Shown: positions 1 through 9,506, numbered from the stretch's first letter. The stretch is DNA of 29,707 nucleotides from Cymbomonas tetramitiformis (GCA_001247695.2 LGRX02034667.1:1-29707); one strand, 5' to 3'. Numbers and translations: made by a program. The notes: generated from the sequence alone by a model not told the origin.

Positions 1-32
1 AACATCTTCCGCGGCGCAACACAACGTGGTTT

Positions 33-151
33 GCCTTGTTTTACTGCCAACATTGCCCAAAAATGGCCAAGTTTGCCACGTGTTTTTTAACACAGATCAA
101 ACATGGTCCGTTTTATGTACGTCTTGCCCAATGTTGGCAGTAAAACAAGGC
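33..151. repeat. subterminal inverted repeat of the CACTA element
   Basis: Two 28-nt arms (33-60 and 124-151) are reverse complements at 26 of 28 positions, around a 63-nt loop. Both carry the subterminal motif that also stands near the right tip. Inference: part of the transposase-recognised end region. Confidence 0.75.
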
Positions 152-277
152 TAACAAGGCCGTGTTTCACCATCTCGGCTGTTGAAACTGCTTAGGTAGG
201 GCCATGTTTACGCCATACTTATGATGGTACAGCAGGTTACGTACGTGGGCAAAAGCGGTTTGCAGGCACAATAGGCG

Positions 278-591
278 ATGACATCCCGCGCACAGAGATT
301 GGCGCAAGGTGGGATTCCGGAGGAGAGACGGAGGGTCAATCCCGCGAAAAGAGCCACTGTTGCATATCGCTTGGCAAATTCTCCGGGTGAGGGCGATAGG
401 TTGACGACGCCGCCGCGTGCGGACGATGCCTTCAAGAGGCAACGTGTCCTCGAATGGGATGCCAATCCCACGAATGGGTTTATAGATTTAATTGAGGAAC
501 TCTTTTGGGATGGAATCATTCTGACGGAAGAATACGACAATCATCCGGCACGCGCCACCTTCACTGACATTGAACGCGACGGCATGACCGG
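278..591 (+). CDS. transposase exon 1, N-terminal segment
   Basis: About 105 codons from ATG 278, rich in Arg at the start and in Asp/Glu at the end (..LIEELFWDGIILTEEYDN..). It stays open until a stop that lies three bases into the intron, so the donor G|GTAGGG at 592 is needed and leaves phase 2. No domain is recognised. It is assigned to the transposase gene because its phase fits exon 2 exactly. It could instead be a separate small gene of the element, like TnpA in En/Spm. Confidence 0.55.
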
Positions 592-3500
592 GTAGGGCCC
601 TACCTGCCTTGCTCTCGGGACGAACCCGGGGCGGGCATTGCCCTACCTGCAATGGGAAGGGGCCAGGTATGGCCGTGTTTTGACGTGTTCGCTGTAGGTC
701 GGACCGAAAAGCACGGAAATTCCTGCCACATGCGACCTTGTGCGCCGGAGGCCCTGGCCAAATTTTTGCTTTCCCTACCTCGCCTGTGTGATGTTAAACT
801 TTCATTGTGGTTCGTCGACTAAGGGGTGCTGCGGCACGATTACGGTACGGGTAGGGCCCTACCTGCCTTGCTCTCGGGACGAACCCGGGGCGAGAATTGC
901 CCTACCTGCAATGGGAAGGGGTCAGGTATGGCTATGTTTGGCCGTGTTCGCTGTAGGTCGGACGGAAAAGCACGGAAATTCCTGCTACATGCGACCTTGT
1001 GCGCCGGAGGCCCTGGCCAAATTTTTGCTTTCCCTACCTCGCCTGTGTGATGTTAAACTTTCATTGTGGTTCGTCGACTAAGGGGTGCTGCGGCACGATT
1101 ACGGCACGGGTAGGGCCCTACCTGCCTTGCTCTCGGGACGAACCCGGGGCGAGCATTGCCCTACCTGCAATGGGAAGGGGCCAAGTATGGCCGTGGTTTG
1201 ACGTGTTCGCTGTAGGTCGAACCGAAAAGCACGGAAATTCCTGCCACATGCGACCTTGTGCGCCGGAGGCCCTGGCCAAATTTTTGCTTTCCCTACCTCG
1301 CCTGTGTGATGTTAAACTTTCATTGTGGTTCGTCGACTAAGGGGTGCTGCGGCACGATTACGGTACGGGTAGGGCCCTACCTGCCTTGCTCTCGGGACGA
1401 ACCCGGGGCGAGCATTGCCCTACCTGCAATGGGAAGGGGTCAGGTATGGCCATGTTTGGCCGTGTTCGCTGTAGGTCGGACCCCCATGCCGAAGACATTG
1501 CAGCCACAGCTATTACTTCGCCCCCATGTACCCATACACCCAACTCCGAAGCCAACTCCGACCGCCGCGACATGGACTCAGACGACTCCATGCTGCCAGG
1601 TCAGCGGTCAAACAAGGACTCGGACGACTCCTCGTTGCCAGGCTTGCTTTCAACCACTGCCTCCGACAACTCCTCCTTGCCAAGCCAGCGCTCAGACACG
1701 GACTCGGACGACTCATCGTTGCCAGACCTGCATTCAGGCAGTGACTCGGACGATTCCTCGTTGGCAAGCCAACTTTCGGATCCAAGGTGACATTCCGTAA
1801 GCTTGATTGCGTGCTGCATTATGCAAGGACATGTTTATACATAAACAAGGGTAAGTGGGGCCTTATCTACCATGTGTCTATACTCAAGTACTGATCAAGC
1901 ATGGCCATGTGTATACATTAACAAGGGTAAATAGGGCCCTACCTATCATGTATCTATGCTCAAGTCCTGATCAGACATGTCCATTCCTGAAACGATGTGG
2001 GCATGGCCCTACTAACACATTTCTGATTCTTTTGCAACAGGCAACGCAATGTCACCATCCATTCCTTCATGCCCCATTCAGGCGAAGAAAAGAAAACGGT
2101 GTGCACGCCGCAAGAGTTTTTCGACATGGTGGCAAATGCGAAGGGCCACCGTTCGAGAATATGGGAGTGCATCGCCGATACACTCTACCTAGAGGACCAT
2201 CCGGCGAACATCGAGTATGCCGGCCACCGTTGGGCATTGGAACCTCCCGTCCACCGAAATCTTGCCATGATCAAAGACGCGATTTTGAAAGTGGTGAGGG
2301 ACGACGACATTTGTATGGCTCCGCCGGACGAGTTGAATTTGACCAAGTCCGAGCAACCCACTTTGGATGACCACGACTCCATCAAGAGCAAGGATGTCAC
2401 GAGTTCCGACGACGCCAGCCCCGATGCCGATGCCCCCCCCTCCCCACACCCGATGATGCTCTTGGCCTCCGATGCCGACTCTCCGATCTCCGAGGCCGTG
2501 GCCCAAGACGATTCCCGTGCCGATGCCACCACCTCCGCACACCCGATGATGCTCTTGGCCTCCGATGCCGACTCTCCGATCTCCGAGGCCGTGGCCCAAG
2601 ACGATTCCCGTGCCCATGACGCAGACACCGAACCCATCGTCCGCGAGGTAGCCGACGAGGCCATAATGTGTACTCCGCTAAACCCGGCGTTCCCACACCC
2701 TATAGCCAGGTATGGTTTCAAACCCGGTGTAAACATGGCGCTGTTTGTATATGTTCCTTGGAATACACAAGGTAAGCATGGCCATGTTCGTACGCGGTTT
2801 CGTGCAGACGCCGCCGCGGAGGTGTGGAGAACGGTCCACGCGCAAGGGACGCGCAAAAGAAGCCATGTGGTTGTAATCGTTGCGTGGAGAACAACATCAC
2901 CAAGGAAGTGTCAACGAGAACCATCTACACACACAAAAGGCTTTACGGTTGGCATGTACCTCCACAACCGGATCCGGATGCCGTGCTTCCTCTTAGGCCG
3001 CCTACCCCACATGATTCTACCGAACCTACTTTGGAGACGGATGAAGAGATGGATGAATTCGGTTCCCCCTTCCCGTCTGAGCCAGCAGGTGAGAACCTAC
3101 TATTGAACATGGCCATACCTGCCTTGTATAGCTTCAGGTAATTGGTGAACATGGCCATGTGTGCCTAATACCTGCCCAAGGTGCTCGTTGCAGTCGCCTC
3201 CCCAACTCGGCAAGAACGTGACGACACCGCCTGTTTTCACGTGAGCGTGACCTCCACACGCACGAACGGGGAGCTCCTCAAAATCGAGTATGAGTGGGAG
3301 AAGATGATGTATTTCCTCAACCACATCGAAGGCATTGACTTCGACGAGTACGAAGGGTGGATGAAACCCGGCAATTTCGACGATATGTATCCGGAGGATG
3401 ACGTGCACATCTCTCTTCATTGCGGCAACCGACCAGTCATGGGATGTGGCATTTCCTATCGTGGAGTGCCTTGTGGGAGTGCGATCGCACCCAATGTTCA

Positions 3501-6500
3501 TCCCCCATCGAGATGATGGCATGAGTGGTACCGCACACGAGGCGAATGACGAGGAGATGGATGTAATCAACGAGATACTAAAGAGCTTGGAGGAGATGGT
3601 TAAGGTGCGACCTGAAAATAACACAACAACCGTGGTGTCGCTTGCTGCTGCTGCACTTTGAGTTAATGTGGTTTCATCAGGTGAGGTTTAAGGTGAGGAT
3701 ATGCACTGGCTAATAAGGTACTGGGCAGACATGGTCATGTCTTGCCATTTCAAAATGTAAACAAGGCGAACATTGCCATGTTTGCACAGTTACGTGGCAA
3801 TGTCCGTCCCATTTCTAAAGGTGGTGTCAGTTTCGCAGGATGCTTCTGGTAAGGAAAACCATGCCTTCATGCTCATGCTCGATCTCTTGGAATGGAACTT
3901 GGAGCATGGCCTTGGTCAAGGATCCTTTAACGACTTGTTGGAGATACTTCGTCTAAATTTGCCGAAGATGTTCCCGGAGGGCACTCTACCGAAGAACTAC
4001 CAAGAGGCCATAGGACATCTATCCATGTATGGCTTGCCTTCTAAGTCGGTGGACATCTGTGTAAATGGATGTTGCAGATTCGATGGAGAGCACGCAATGT
4101 GCCGGACATGCTCGACGTGTGGCGCCGATAGATGGGCCCCGGAGATGCTCGAGAAGCCGGTGGCGAGCCGGAGAGGAAAGTCCACGTTTTATTATTGGAA
4201 CCTCCCGGATCTTCTCAAAAGGAATTTTGCGCACCCGGAGCTTTGCGTGGACATGCAAGCGCACGCCCGCCATATTCCATGCGACTTGACCAAGGAGGCG
4301 ATGGGAACTATGTGGGGTAAGTGAAAATTTCCAGTTCCCGATTGTGAAAGGAATGCCCTTTGAAAGCCTACTGAACATGGCCATATTTGGGCCCTATTCC
4401 TTTGGAAACCTACTGAGCATGGCTGTGTTCGGGCCCTGTCCTTCTAGAAACCTACTGAACATGGCCATACTTACCTGTTTATCGCAGACAGTCCAGCATG
4501 GAGGCAACGGCGGGAAAGGTACCCCAAGTTCTTCAGCGATCCCCGCAACGTGGTGATCTTAGGATGTGCGGATGGCGCCACGGTGTGGAAGGATCTGCGC
4601 GGAGTTTTCCCGGTGACGTTTCAATACCTCAATATGCACCCCACCATCCGCGGCAAGTTCGTGAACATGGAGGTGTTTGGGATATGTAGCGGCTCGAAGC
4701 CAAAAAGCACGCAACCTATCTACGAGCTATTTGTGGACCAGCTGCTGGAGTTATGGGATGGCGTGCCGTGCTACGACATCGTGAAAAAAGAAACCTTCAA
4801 CTTGAGGTGCATGTTGTTTAAGATGTTGTTTGACATCAAAGGTTTGATGGATGGCGCTTGTCGCAAGGATGTGGGGGCGTACATGGCTTGCATTGCATGC
4901 AACCTGCAAGGTTGGCGATCTAGCATCTTCAAGGGGATGCGGTATACCTTCCGCACGGAAGCCGAGCCTGGTAAACAACCTTCTCTGGTGTTCCCTTGAT
5001 GTACTGCACGCAAGCGACAGATATTGGTTAAGTATGGCCATGCTGTGCTAGTTTTTTTCATAGACATGGCCATACCCACGTGTAGACATGACCGGATATG
5101 GCCATGTTCGGACGGCTTCGATGATGGGTAGGGCAATGTTCACCCTGTTACATCGCAGGTCCCGCAGAGTTTCAAAAGAGAACGGATGCCGAGATACGGC
5201 ACCACGCGGCGCAGCACCAAACGCTTAAGGAAAGCGGACACTTCACGATGAAGGATCTCGAGACGATGATAAAAGCTACCGGTATAAAATTTCCTTCGGA
5301 ATTCTCACGCTTGCCGTATTGGGATGAGGCCAAGGACTACCTCATCGACTTGATGCGCTTGATCAAGAATCTTGGAGAGCACGTCCTTGACGCCGTGATG
5401 GGAACTGACTTTGACAAGAAAACGCGAACGTGGGCGAAATCTCAAGGCATTAAACCCACATGGTGGGCAACTGGTATTTTCCCCTTTCCATAGGCCTGAC
5501 CCGACGTGAACCCATCCAGCGACACCTATGTAAACATGGCTGTGTCCAGCCGTTTTGGCTTATAAACATGCTTGAACATGGCCATATCTAGGCAGTTCTG
5601 TCCGGTTTGTTCAAAAGTTTAGCATCCATACGTGAATTATGGTCGGGTCCGACACTTGAGCAGATGCGAATGGCAGCTACACCAAAAGGACATCCCCTTG
5701 GCAGATTGTCGACGTGCGCACCGCTACGGGAAGGTGCTTGAAGAGAGCCGAGGAATTCGCGAGAGAGGAAGTTGGCTTTCCACGGGAATGGGGAGCGGGT
5801 CAATGGAAATTGTTGAAACTGTCTTCAGACGGAAACGCAAAGAAGCTAAAAGCCCACGAATATTTGGTGATGTTCAGAAATGGACTTTTCGCGATCCTCG
5901 CGGCATGGCCAAGGGACGATGACTCACCCAATGCACTCGCACGTTTGGTGGGGCAACTTTCAACGATAGTCCGGGAAATCACGGCCCACGAGATCGATCT
6001 GAAGGTGCGGTTCTCTGGTACCTTGCTCTCATGTTCCCTGTCGCGTCACCAAGAATTTACATTTTGTGTGAAGGCTGAATGCACATGGCGATGCCCACCT
6101 AGTTTACAGAGTGAACATGGCCATACTTGACCATTATCCCTTAGGAACATGGTTAGACATGGCCATACCCGTTCATGACCTTCTAGGAACATGGTGGGAC
6201 ATGGCCCTACCTACCTATTGTTGATGGTGAACATGGGGATTCAGGAGCTGCCGACACTTGACAAGTACATTAGAGAGTGGATCGTCACCATGGAGAGCTC
6301 GCGACATGGGACGAGCCCTCACTGGTGGGTCCTCAACACACATCTATTGTGTCACGTGGTAGACCAACTTCGAGACCTCGGGCCGGTTCGCGAGTATTGG
6401 ATGTTCGTATTCGAGTCCTTAAATGGCAAAATCAGGAGGTGGGTGAAGAACAATGCCTTCCCGGTGCAGAGCATCATGAACGGAATGGGGCGGCAGAAGA

Positions 6501-7666
6501 CCATTCAGTATGTACGAGGGTTACTTATGGCACTTCGCAACGAAGTTCCACGGCCACTTGTCGTCCCCGCTCTTGTACGGGACCGCGTTGTTGTGGCCGA
6601 TAAAGGGAAGAAGCACACATTGACCGAAGGCGAGCGAGCGTGCATCGATGTTTGGATGCGCACCAATGTGGGGCATTACCGACGGTTGCAAGACCTGCTT
6701 GATGCATATCATGAGGACTTACGAACAAGGTAAGGCCTCATCTAATCAATGCCTGAATGAAACACTAAGTAAACATGGCCATGTTCGTGCATGATTTCCA
6801 TCCACGTTTCCACAAACTAATCACTCAGGTGATTCGCAGGGTCAAGAGAGGCGGTCGTGGCTTGAAGAAAGGACTGCAAAGGAGGATGACATGCCGTCTA
6901 GCCGCCGACGAAGATCCGACTCCTTGGCTCGGACGACCATTCACTCCCGACGAAATCGAGTTGTTGCGTGGTTGCCCCACAAAGTGCCGCAGGTTTAACA
7001 AGGTACAAGTGGGTAACATGCGATTCCGCATCGCTGCTGTGGACAAGAAGTTCAAAACTGTCCAGTGTTATTTCCGCTCTTTTTCATCGAACGCGTGCGT
7101 GGAACAAGTGAAGAGGAAGAGACTGATAGGTGCGTGCCTTTCTGCTTATGATTAATGAGTAAACATGGCCATGTTCTAGCCCTACCTAGTAATGTATTGT
7201 GATAACAGGGCCATGTCCACCTAGGTTCTTTAGATACCCTGGGTAAACATGGCCATGTTCAGACGATTCCAGTAGTTTTTGCAAACTAATTCCTCAATTA
7301 TACATGCGTGCCAGGCTCGCCCGTCTTGAAGACGTCTATGCCATCAAGCTTGGTGGGGTCGAGTACATATTTGTCAAGGCGGCTTGGCTGCAGAAGCCGA
7401 CAAAAGCGAAGATCGCCATGTATAACCGGATGAACTCCATAGTTGGCCCGGACAGCGTCACTGGCTGTTTCTTTTGCGATGACCCCGAGAACCCTGACAC
7501 CGTCTTCGATACCACAGAGCCATTCATGCTCGCAGATCAGATCGCGTCGCAAGTAGTAATTGTGAAGCATCCTTGCATGCAAACTGCGGTGGTTCTTGAC
7601 CCTCGAGCAGATTTCTTCGAGCAGAATGTCCAGGATGAAAATCCTAGCGAGGACGAGCTTGCTTAG
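278..7666 (+). CDS. Tnp2-like CACTA transposase gene, about 12 exons
   Basis: Proposed exons: 278-591, 1475-1786, 2041-2709, 2808-3088, 3194-3604 (one internal frame change), 3839-4316, 4488-4970, 5159-5473, 5664-6004, 6245-6729, 6840-about 7094 and 7315-7666. All introns are GT..AG and the phases match at every junction: 2,2,2,1,0,1,1,1,0,2,2. The spliced product would be about 1,550 residues. In order it has a Ser/Asp-rich N-terminal part, a Cys-rich Transpos_assoc-like segment, the Transposase_21 (Tnp2) core, and DUF4218-like and DUF4216-like domains, the usual order of plant EnSpm TnpD proteins. Role known for the family: cuts the element at its terminal repeats and reinserts it. Uncertain points are the true start (ATG at 278 chosen as the first in-frame Met of the first open exon), the frame change near 3440-3512 and the donor of exon 11. 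Confidence 0.8.
592..1474 (+). repeat. intron 1: 259-bp tandem array of 106-nt intron plus 153-nt cassette
   Basis: Units start at 592, 851, 1110 and 1369. Each has a donor-like GGGTAGGGCCC and, 106 nt on, an acceptor-like CGCTGTAG|GTCGGA, followed by a 153-nt cassette (698-850, 957-1109, 1216-1368). The last, partial unit ends exactly where exon 2 begins at 1475, and exon 2 shares the first nine bases of the cassette. Units differ at only a few positions by eye. Read in the phase set by exon 1, a cassette has 30 codons and then TGA. The open frames seen across the units in other phases look like by-products of the repeat. Confidence 0.85.
1475..1786 (+). CDS. transposase exon 2, acidic 14-residue repeats
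   Basis: Entered after CTGTAG and left at CCAAG|GTGACA, phase 2 on both sides. The second half is five tandem 42-bp/14-residue repeats of the type DSDDSSLPxLxSxx (about 1573-1783). The segment is strongly acidic and Ser-rich, so probably disordered. Expansion by replication slippage is the simplest origin. Function unknown; an acidic activation or protein-interaction segment is only a guess. Confidence 0.6.
1831..1990 (+). repeat. intron 2 copies of the TATACATAAACAAGGGTA repeat
   Basis: About two units of a 70-80 bp repeat (TATACATWAACAAGGGTA..GGGCCCTACCTATCATGT.TCTAT.CTCAAGT) lie inside intron 2 (1787-2040). The same unit occurs in tandem at 7729-7990 in the 3' flank and in the inverted end fragment at 23826-23963. 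Confidence 0.8.
2041..2709 (+). CDS. transposase exon 3
   Basis: Acceptor TTTTGCAACAG|G and donor GCCAG|GTATGG; phase 2 at both ends. The first half (..TPQEFFDMVANAKGHRSRIW..) looks globular and is not matched to a known domain. The second half is Asp/Ser/Pro-rich and contains a recent 93-bp tandem duplication (about 2445-2614) that repeats HPMMLLASDADSPISEAV. The duplicated bases look identical, so the event is young. Confidence 0.65.
2808..3088 (+). CDS. transposase exon 4, Transpos_assoc-like Cys segment
   Basis: Follows GTGCAG and starts with an Arg run. KKPCGCNRCVENN..EVSTRTIYTHKRLYGWHVPP resembles the Transpos_assoc domain found upstream of Tnp2 in plant EnSpm proteins: paired Cys, then a helix ending in a Gly-Trp/Tyr turn. 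The CxC..C cluster may bind zinc. A Pro/Glu-rich linker follows. Leaves at GCAG|GTGAGA in phase 1. Confidence 0.6.
3194..3604 (+). CDS. transposase exon 5, with a frame change
   Basis: Starts after GTTGCAG with 2 nt that complete a phase-1 codon. Frame 1 reads ..YEWEKMMYFLNHIEGIDFDEYEGW.. down to about 3440. The coding signal then resumes in the next frame (..EANDEEMDVINEILKSLEE..) up to AAG|GTGCGA. The Asp/Glu-rich stretch just before the Tnp2 region matches the position of the acidic segment in plant homologues. A 67-nt intron (3446-3512, GTGGCA..ATCGAG) would restore the frame. If it is not spliced, this copy has a frameshift and is inactive. Confidence 0.55.
3839..4316 (+). CDS. transposase exon 6, region before the Tnp2 core
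   Basis: Phase-0 acceptor TTTCGCAG|GAT and phase-1 donor TGGG|GTAAGT. The protein reads ..NDLLEILRLNLPKMFPEGTLP.., then ..VDICVNGCCRFDGEH.., then MCRTCSTCGADRW. These match the order typical of CACTA TnpD: a 'LLxLLxxMLPxGNxLPxSxYEAKK' type helix, a 'CxNDCxLY' type segment and a 'CPxCGxSRW' zinc knuckle. The segment after it (YYWNLPDLLKRNFAHPEL) corresponds to the 'FPLIPRLQRLF' part of homologues. Confidence 0.8.
4488..4970 (+). CDS. transposase exon 7, Tnp2 (Transposase_21) catalytic core
   Basis: Reads DSPAWRQRRERYPKFFSDPR then NVVILGCADGATVW, the counterpart of 'D.AW..FD...P.FA.EPRNVRLGLATDGFNPF' in Tnp2 proteins; the Asp in GCADG is the likely first catalytic acid. Later YELFVDQLLELWDGVPCYD, KETFNLRCMLFKMLFDIKGL and a Cys pair (IACNLQGW) match the 'I.EL..LW.DGV.TYD....F.LRA.LL.TI.D.PA...LSG....CP.C' block. 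The retained Asp residues and spacing suggest the fold is intact. Acceptor ATCGCAG, donor CCTG|GTAAAC. Confidence 0.85.
5159..6004 (+). CDS. transposase exons 8 and 9, C-terminal half of the Tnp2 region
   Basis: Exon 8 (5159-5473) reads ..FPSEFSRLPYWDEAKDYLID.. followed by LMRLIKNLGEHVLDAVMGT. This is the 'SIFFELPYWKDLLIRHNLDVMHIEKNVCDNILGTLL' block of plant Tnp2 proteins. Exon 9 (5664-6004) starts with 2 nt after GAGCAG and reads ..GQWKLLKLSSDGNAKKLKAH.. followed by ..YLVMFRNGLFAILAAW.., matching the position of the segment before DUF4218. Phases are 1 then 0. The in-frame ATG at 5248 is internal and not a start. Confidence 0.75.
6245..6729 (+). CDS. transposase exon 10, DUF4218-like
   Basis: The core ..HWWVLNTHLLCHVVDQLRDL.. 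GPVREYWMFVFESLNGKIRR matches the DUF4218 signature 'FD.M.HL..HL..E....GPV..RWMYP.ER....LK..V.N' of CACTA transposases. Its exact role is unknown. Acceptor GGATTCAG, donor ACAAG|GTAAGG leaving phase 2. Confidence 0.8.
6840..7666 (+). CDS. transposase exons 11 and 12, DUF4216-like C-terminus
   Basis: Exon 11 starts after ATTCGCAG and reads KVQVGNMRFRIAAVDKKFKT, the counterpart of '..NGY.FHT..RDK.RKTQNSG' in homologues. Exon 12 (7315-7666, stop TAG) reads DVYAIKLGGVEYIFVKAAWL and later MLADQIASQVVIVKHPCMQT, matching 'I.EL.Y....VVLFKC.W' and 'FILASQA.QVFYV.DP' of DUF4216. The phase of exon 12 fits a donor at 7095 (AACGC|GTGCGT) better than the alternative at 7130 (GATAG|GTGCGT), so the end of exon 11 is provisional. 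The protein ends in an acidic tail. Confidence 0.7.
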
Positions 7667-7728
7667 TACTTAGGCCTGCAGTACGACATGGCATTTGTGT
7701 AGTGTAAATAGATAGCATCAGTTTGTGT

Positions 7729-7990
7729 ATATACATAAAAAAGGGTAAGTATGGCCCTACCTATCATGTATCTATATACAAGTACAGTGTAGGTATGGCC
7801 ATGTCTATACATAAACAAGGGTAGGTAGGGCCCTACCTATCATGTATCTATACTCGAGTACTAGTCCGGTAAGGCCATGTTTATACATAAACAAGGGTGG
7901 GTAGGGCCCTACCTATCATGTATCTATACTCAAGTACAAGGTAAATATGGTCATGTCTATACATAAACAAGGGTAAGTAGGGCCTTAATT
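7729..7990 (+). repeat. 76-78 bp tandem repeats, 3' subterminal region
   Basis: Units begin TATACATAAA at about 7729, 7806, 7882 and 7960 (last one partial). Each carries GGTAGGGCCCTACCTATCATG or a variant and a ..GGCCATGT.. segment. Shared with intron 2 and with the inverted end fragment at 23826-23963. Confidence 0.85.
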
Positions 7991-8013
7991 TAGTAAGGGC
8001 TATTTTACTCATT

Positions 8014-8560
8014 TAGTAAGGACTAAATAAGCGTAATAGCCCCAAAAAAACAGATTCTAAAAATATTTTTTTCCAATGTTTTCAAGTACAGCCCAGGTAC
8101 AGCCCAGGTACAGCCCAGGTACAGGGTAGGTATTGCCCCCTACTTACCCCTTACCTACCCAATGCCCATACTGACCTAACTTTGAGGTGCTGTAACAGGA
8201 AGCGTAAAATGTTTTTTCAGTTAAATCTTTGGAGACTGTCCATAGTAAGGACTAAATAAGCGTAATAGCCCAAAAAAAACAGATTCCAAAAATATTTTTT
8301 CCAATGTTTTCAAGTACAGCCCAGGTACAGCCCAGGTACAGGGTAGGTATTGCCCCCTACTTACCCCTTACCTACCCAATGCCCATACTGACCTAACTTT
8401 GAGGTGCTGTAACAGGAAGTGTAAAATGTTTTTTCCGTTAAATCTTTGGAGACTGTCCATAGTAAGGACTAAATAAGCGTAATAGCCCAAAAAAAACAGA
8501 TTCCAAAAATATTCTTTTCCAATGTTTTCAAGTACAGCCCAGGTACAGCCCCAAGTACAG
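8014..8560 (+). repeat. 217-229 bp tandem repeats, right subterminal region
   Basis: The block TAGTAAGGACTAAATAAGCG starts at 8014, 8243 and 8460, giving two full units and a partial third. Units differ in the number of 12-bp GTACAGCCCAGG subrepeats (three or two). The same block stands reversed at about 23470-23830. Non-coding; probably the transposase-binding region. Confidence 0.85.
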
Positions 8561-8747
8561 GGCAGGTACCGAGTAGCACAGCTTTGAGGCCTCAAAAAGT
8601 GAGGTTACCAAAGCCATTCCACCCAAAACTTCGCTCCATATGTCTTACATCGACCCAAACCATCGATATCAACAATAAAAAACAAACTATCGGAAACTTC
8701 ATTTCACCCGATTTTGGCTGGTTTTGCCATTTTACTGCCGACATTGC

Positions 8748-8819
8748 CCAAGTAGGGCCCTACTTGGCTCGAAACACAAGGTAAACACAAGGTAGACACA
8801 AGGTTCTAAATTTGTAGGG
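8748..8819 (+). repeat. right terminal region of the CACTA element
   Basis: Contains the perfect 20-bp palindrome CCAAGTAGGGCCCTACTTGG (8748-8767), three ACACAAGGT iterons and the tip ..GGTTCTAAATTTGTAGGG. The tip is defined by comparison with the inverted copy, whose shared sequence begins at 23243. Confidence 0.75.
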
Positions 8820-9421
8820 GTTGATATTATGCGAGATATGTCGTGTATGTGCGTTCACTGTCGCCGTTTGTATATGCGCGATCCGCGAACCTGTTGCACA
8901 CACAAAATTACAATATCGCTACTGCTGCACTCACACTTGATATGTCCTCGTTCGTCGCCTTGACGCAAAGAATACCAACTGTTAGGGATCGCTTGGTGAG
9001 CGATATGATAGCACGGCTGTTATTGAACGATAACAACTCGCGCAGCGTAAGTGTGGGTTATGAGTGCAGTCGCTTCTCCAGAAGTTACTGCTGAAGCTCA
9101 ACGCTTCCTCATATACGCAATGCCCCGCACCTCTCAGGTGCTACCACAATTGGGTTGTGAACCCGAGGCATTGGTTGAACAATTAGTATCGGCTGATCGA
9201 ATAAGCCATATGATACTCGCATGCTTGTTCCATTCATACTTGAAGCGAAGACATCGTCTTCTCAGAACACTTCGGTTCTTCAAGACTAATCTTGCTTTGC
9301 CATCTCGATGCCAGAACCTGGCCTCTCGATGACAGGTGTCACTCAAGGTGAGTGGATGACAGATGGTATGACTGTACGTGTCATAGTCGACCGTACTGAC
9401 GATTGTCTGTCATTATGATAT

Positions 9422-9506
9422 ATGACATGACACGACATGACATGACATGACATGACATGGTATGACATGTATGACATGTATGACACGTATGACATGTATG
9501 ACACAT
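9422..9506 (+). repeat. TGACA-type microsatellite
   Basis: Tandem TGACA repeats that drift into TGTATGACA units. Surrounding DNA (9330-9420) is also rich in TGACA and TGTCA words. A similar interleaved set of GTATGACA/TGTCATAC words occurs at 29200-29255. Confidence 0.85.

Larger units (their letters stand above)
1..8819 (+). mobile_element. CACTA/EnSpm-type DNA transposon, left tip outside window
   Basis: The segment holds a multi-exon Tnp2-type transposase gene followed by repeat-rich subterminal DNA and a tip at 8819 that reads, outside-in, CCCTACAAATTTAGAACC. The same tip and about 700 bp of adjoining DNA recur in inverted orientation at 23243-23963, which fixes the right boundary. The left subterminal motif (ACTGCC.ACATTGCCCAA) is present at 43-60 and again near the right tip at 8733-8751, so the left tip should be a short distance upstream of the window. 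Known CACTA elements encode a DDE-type transposase and have short terminal inverted repeats (usually starting CACTA/CACTG) with many subterminal repeats. Here the tip starts CCCTA, which is unusual. No target-site duplication can be checked because the left tip is missing. Confidence 0.8.

Noticed and set aside
740..1800. Repeated ORFs with an 'MRRRPWPNFCFPYLACVMLN' type start in the 259-bp array
   Set aside because: Identical frames recur only because the DNA repeats, and they cross the inferred splice sites.
8584..8784. 66-codon ORF (MRPQKVRLPKPF..) that is also open in the inverted copy at 23267-23467
   Set aside because: It lies in the terminal repeat region shared by two recent copies, so conservation of the DNA alone explains it. 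The few differences give no sign of selection on protein.
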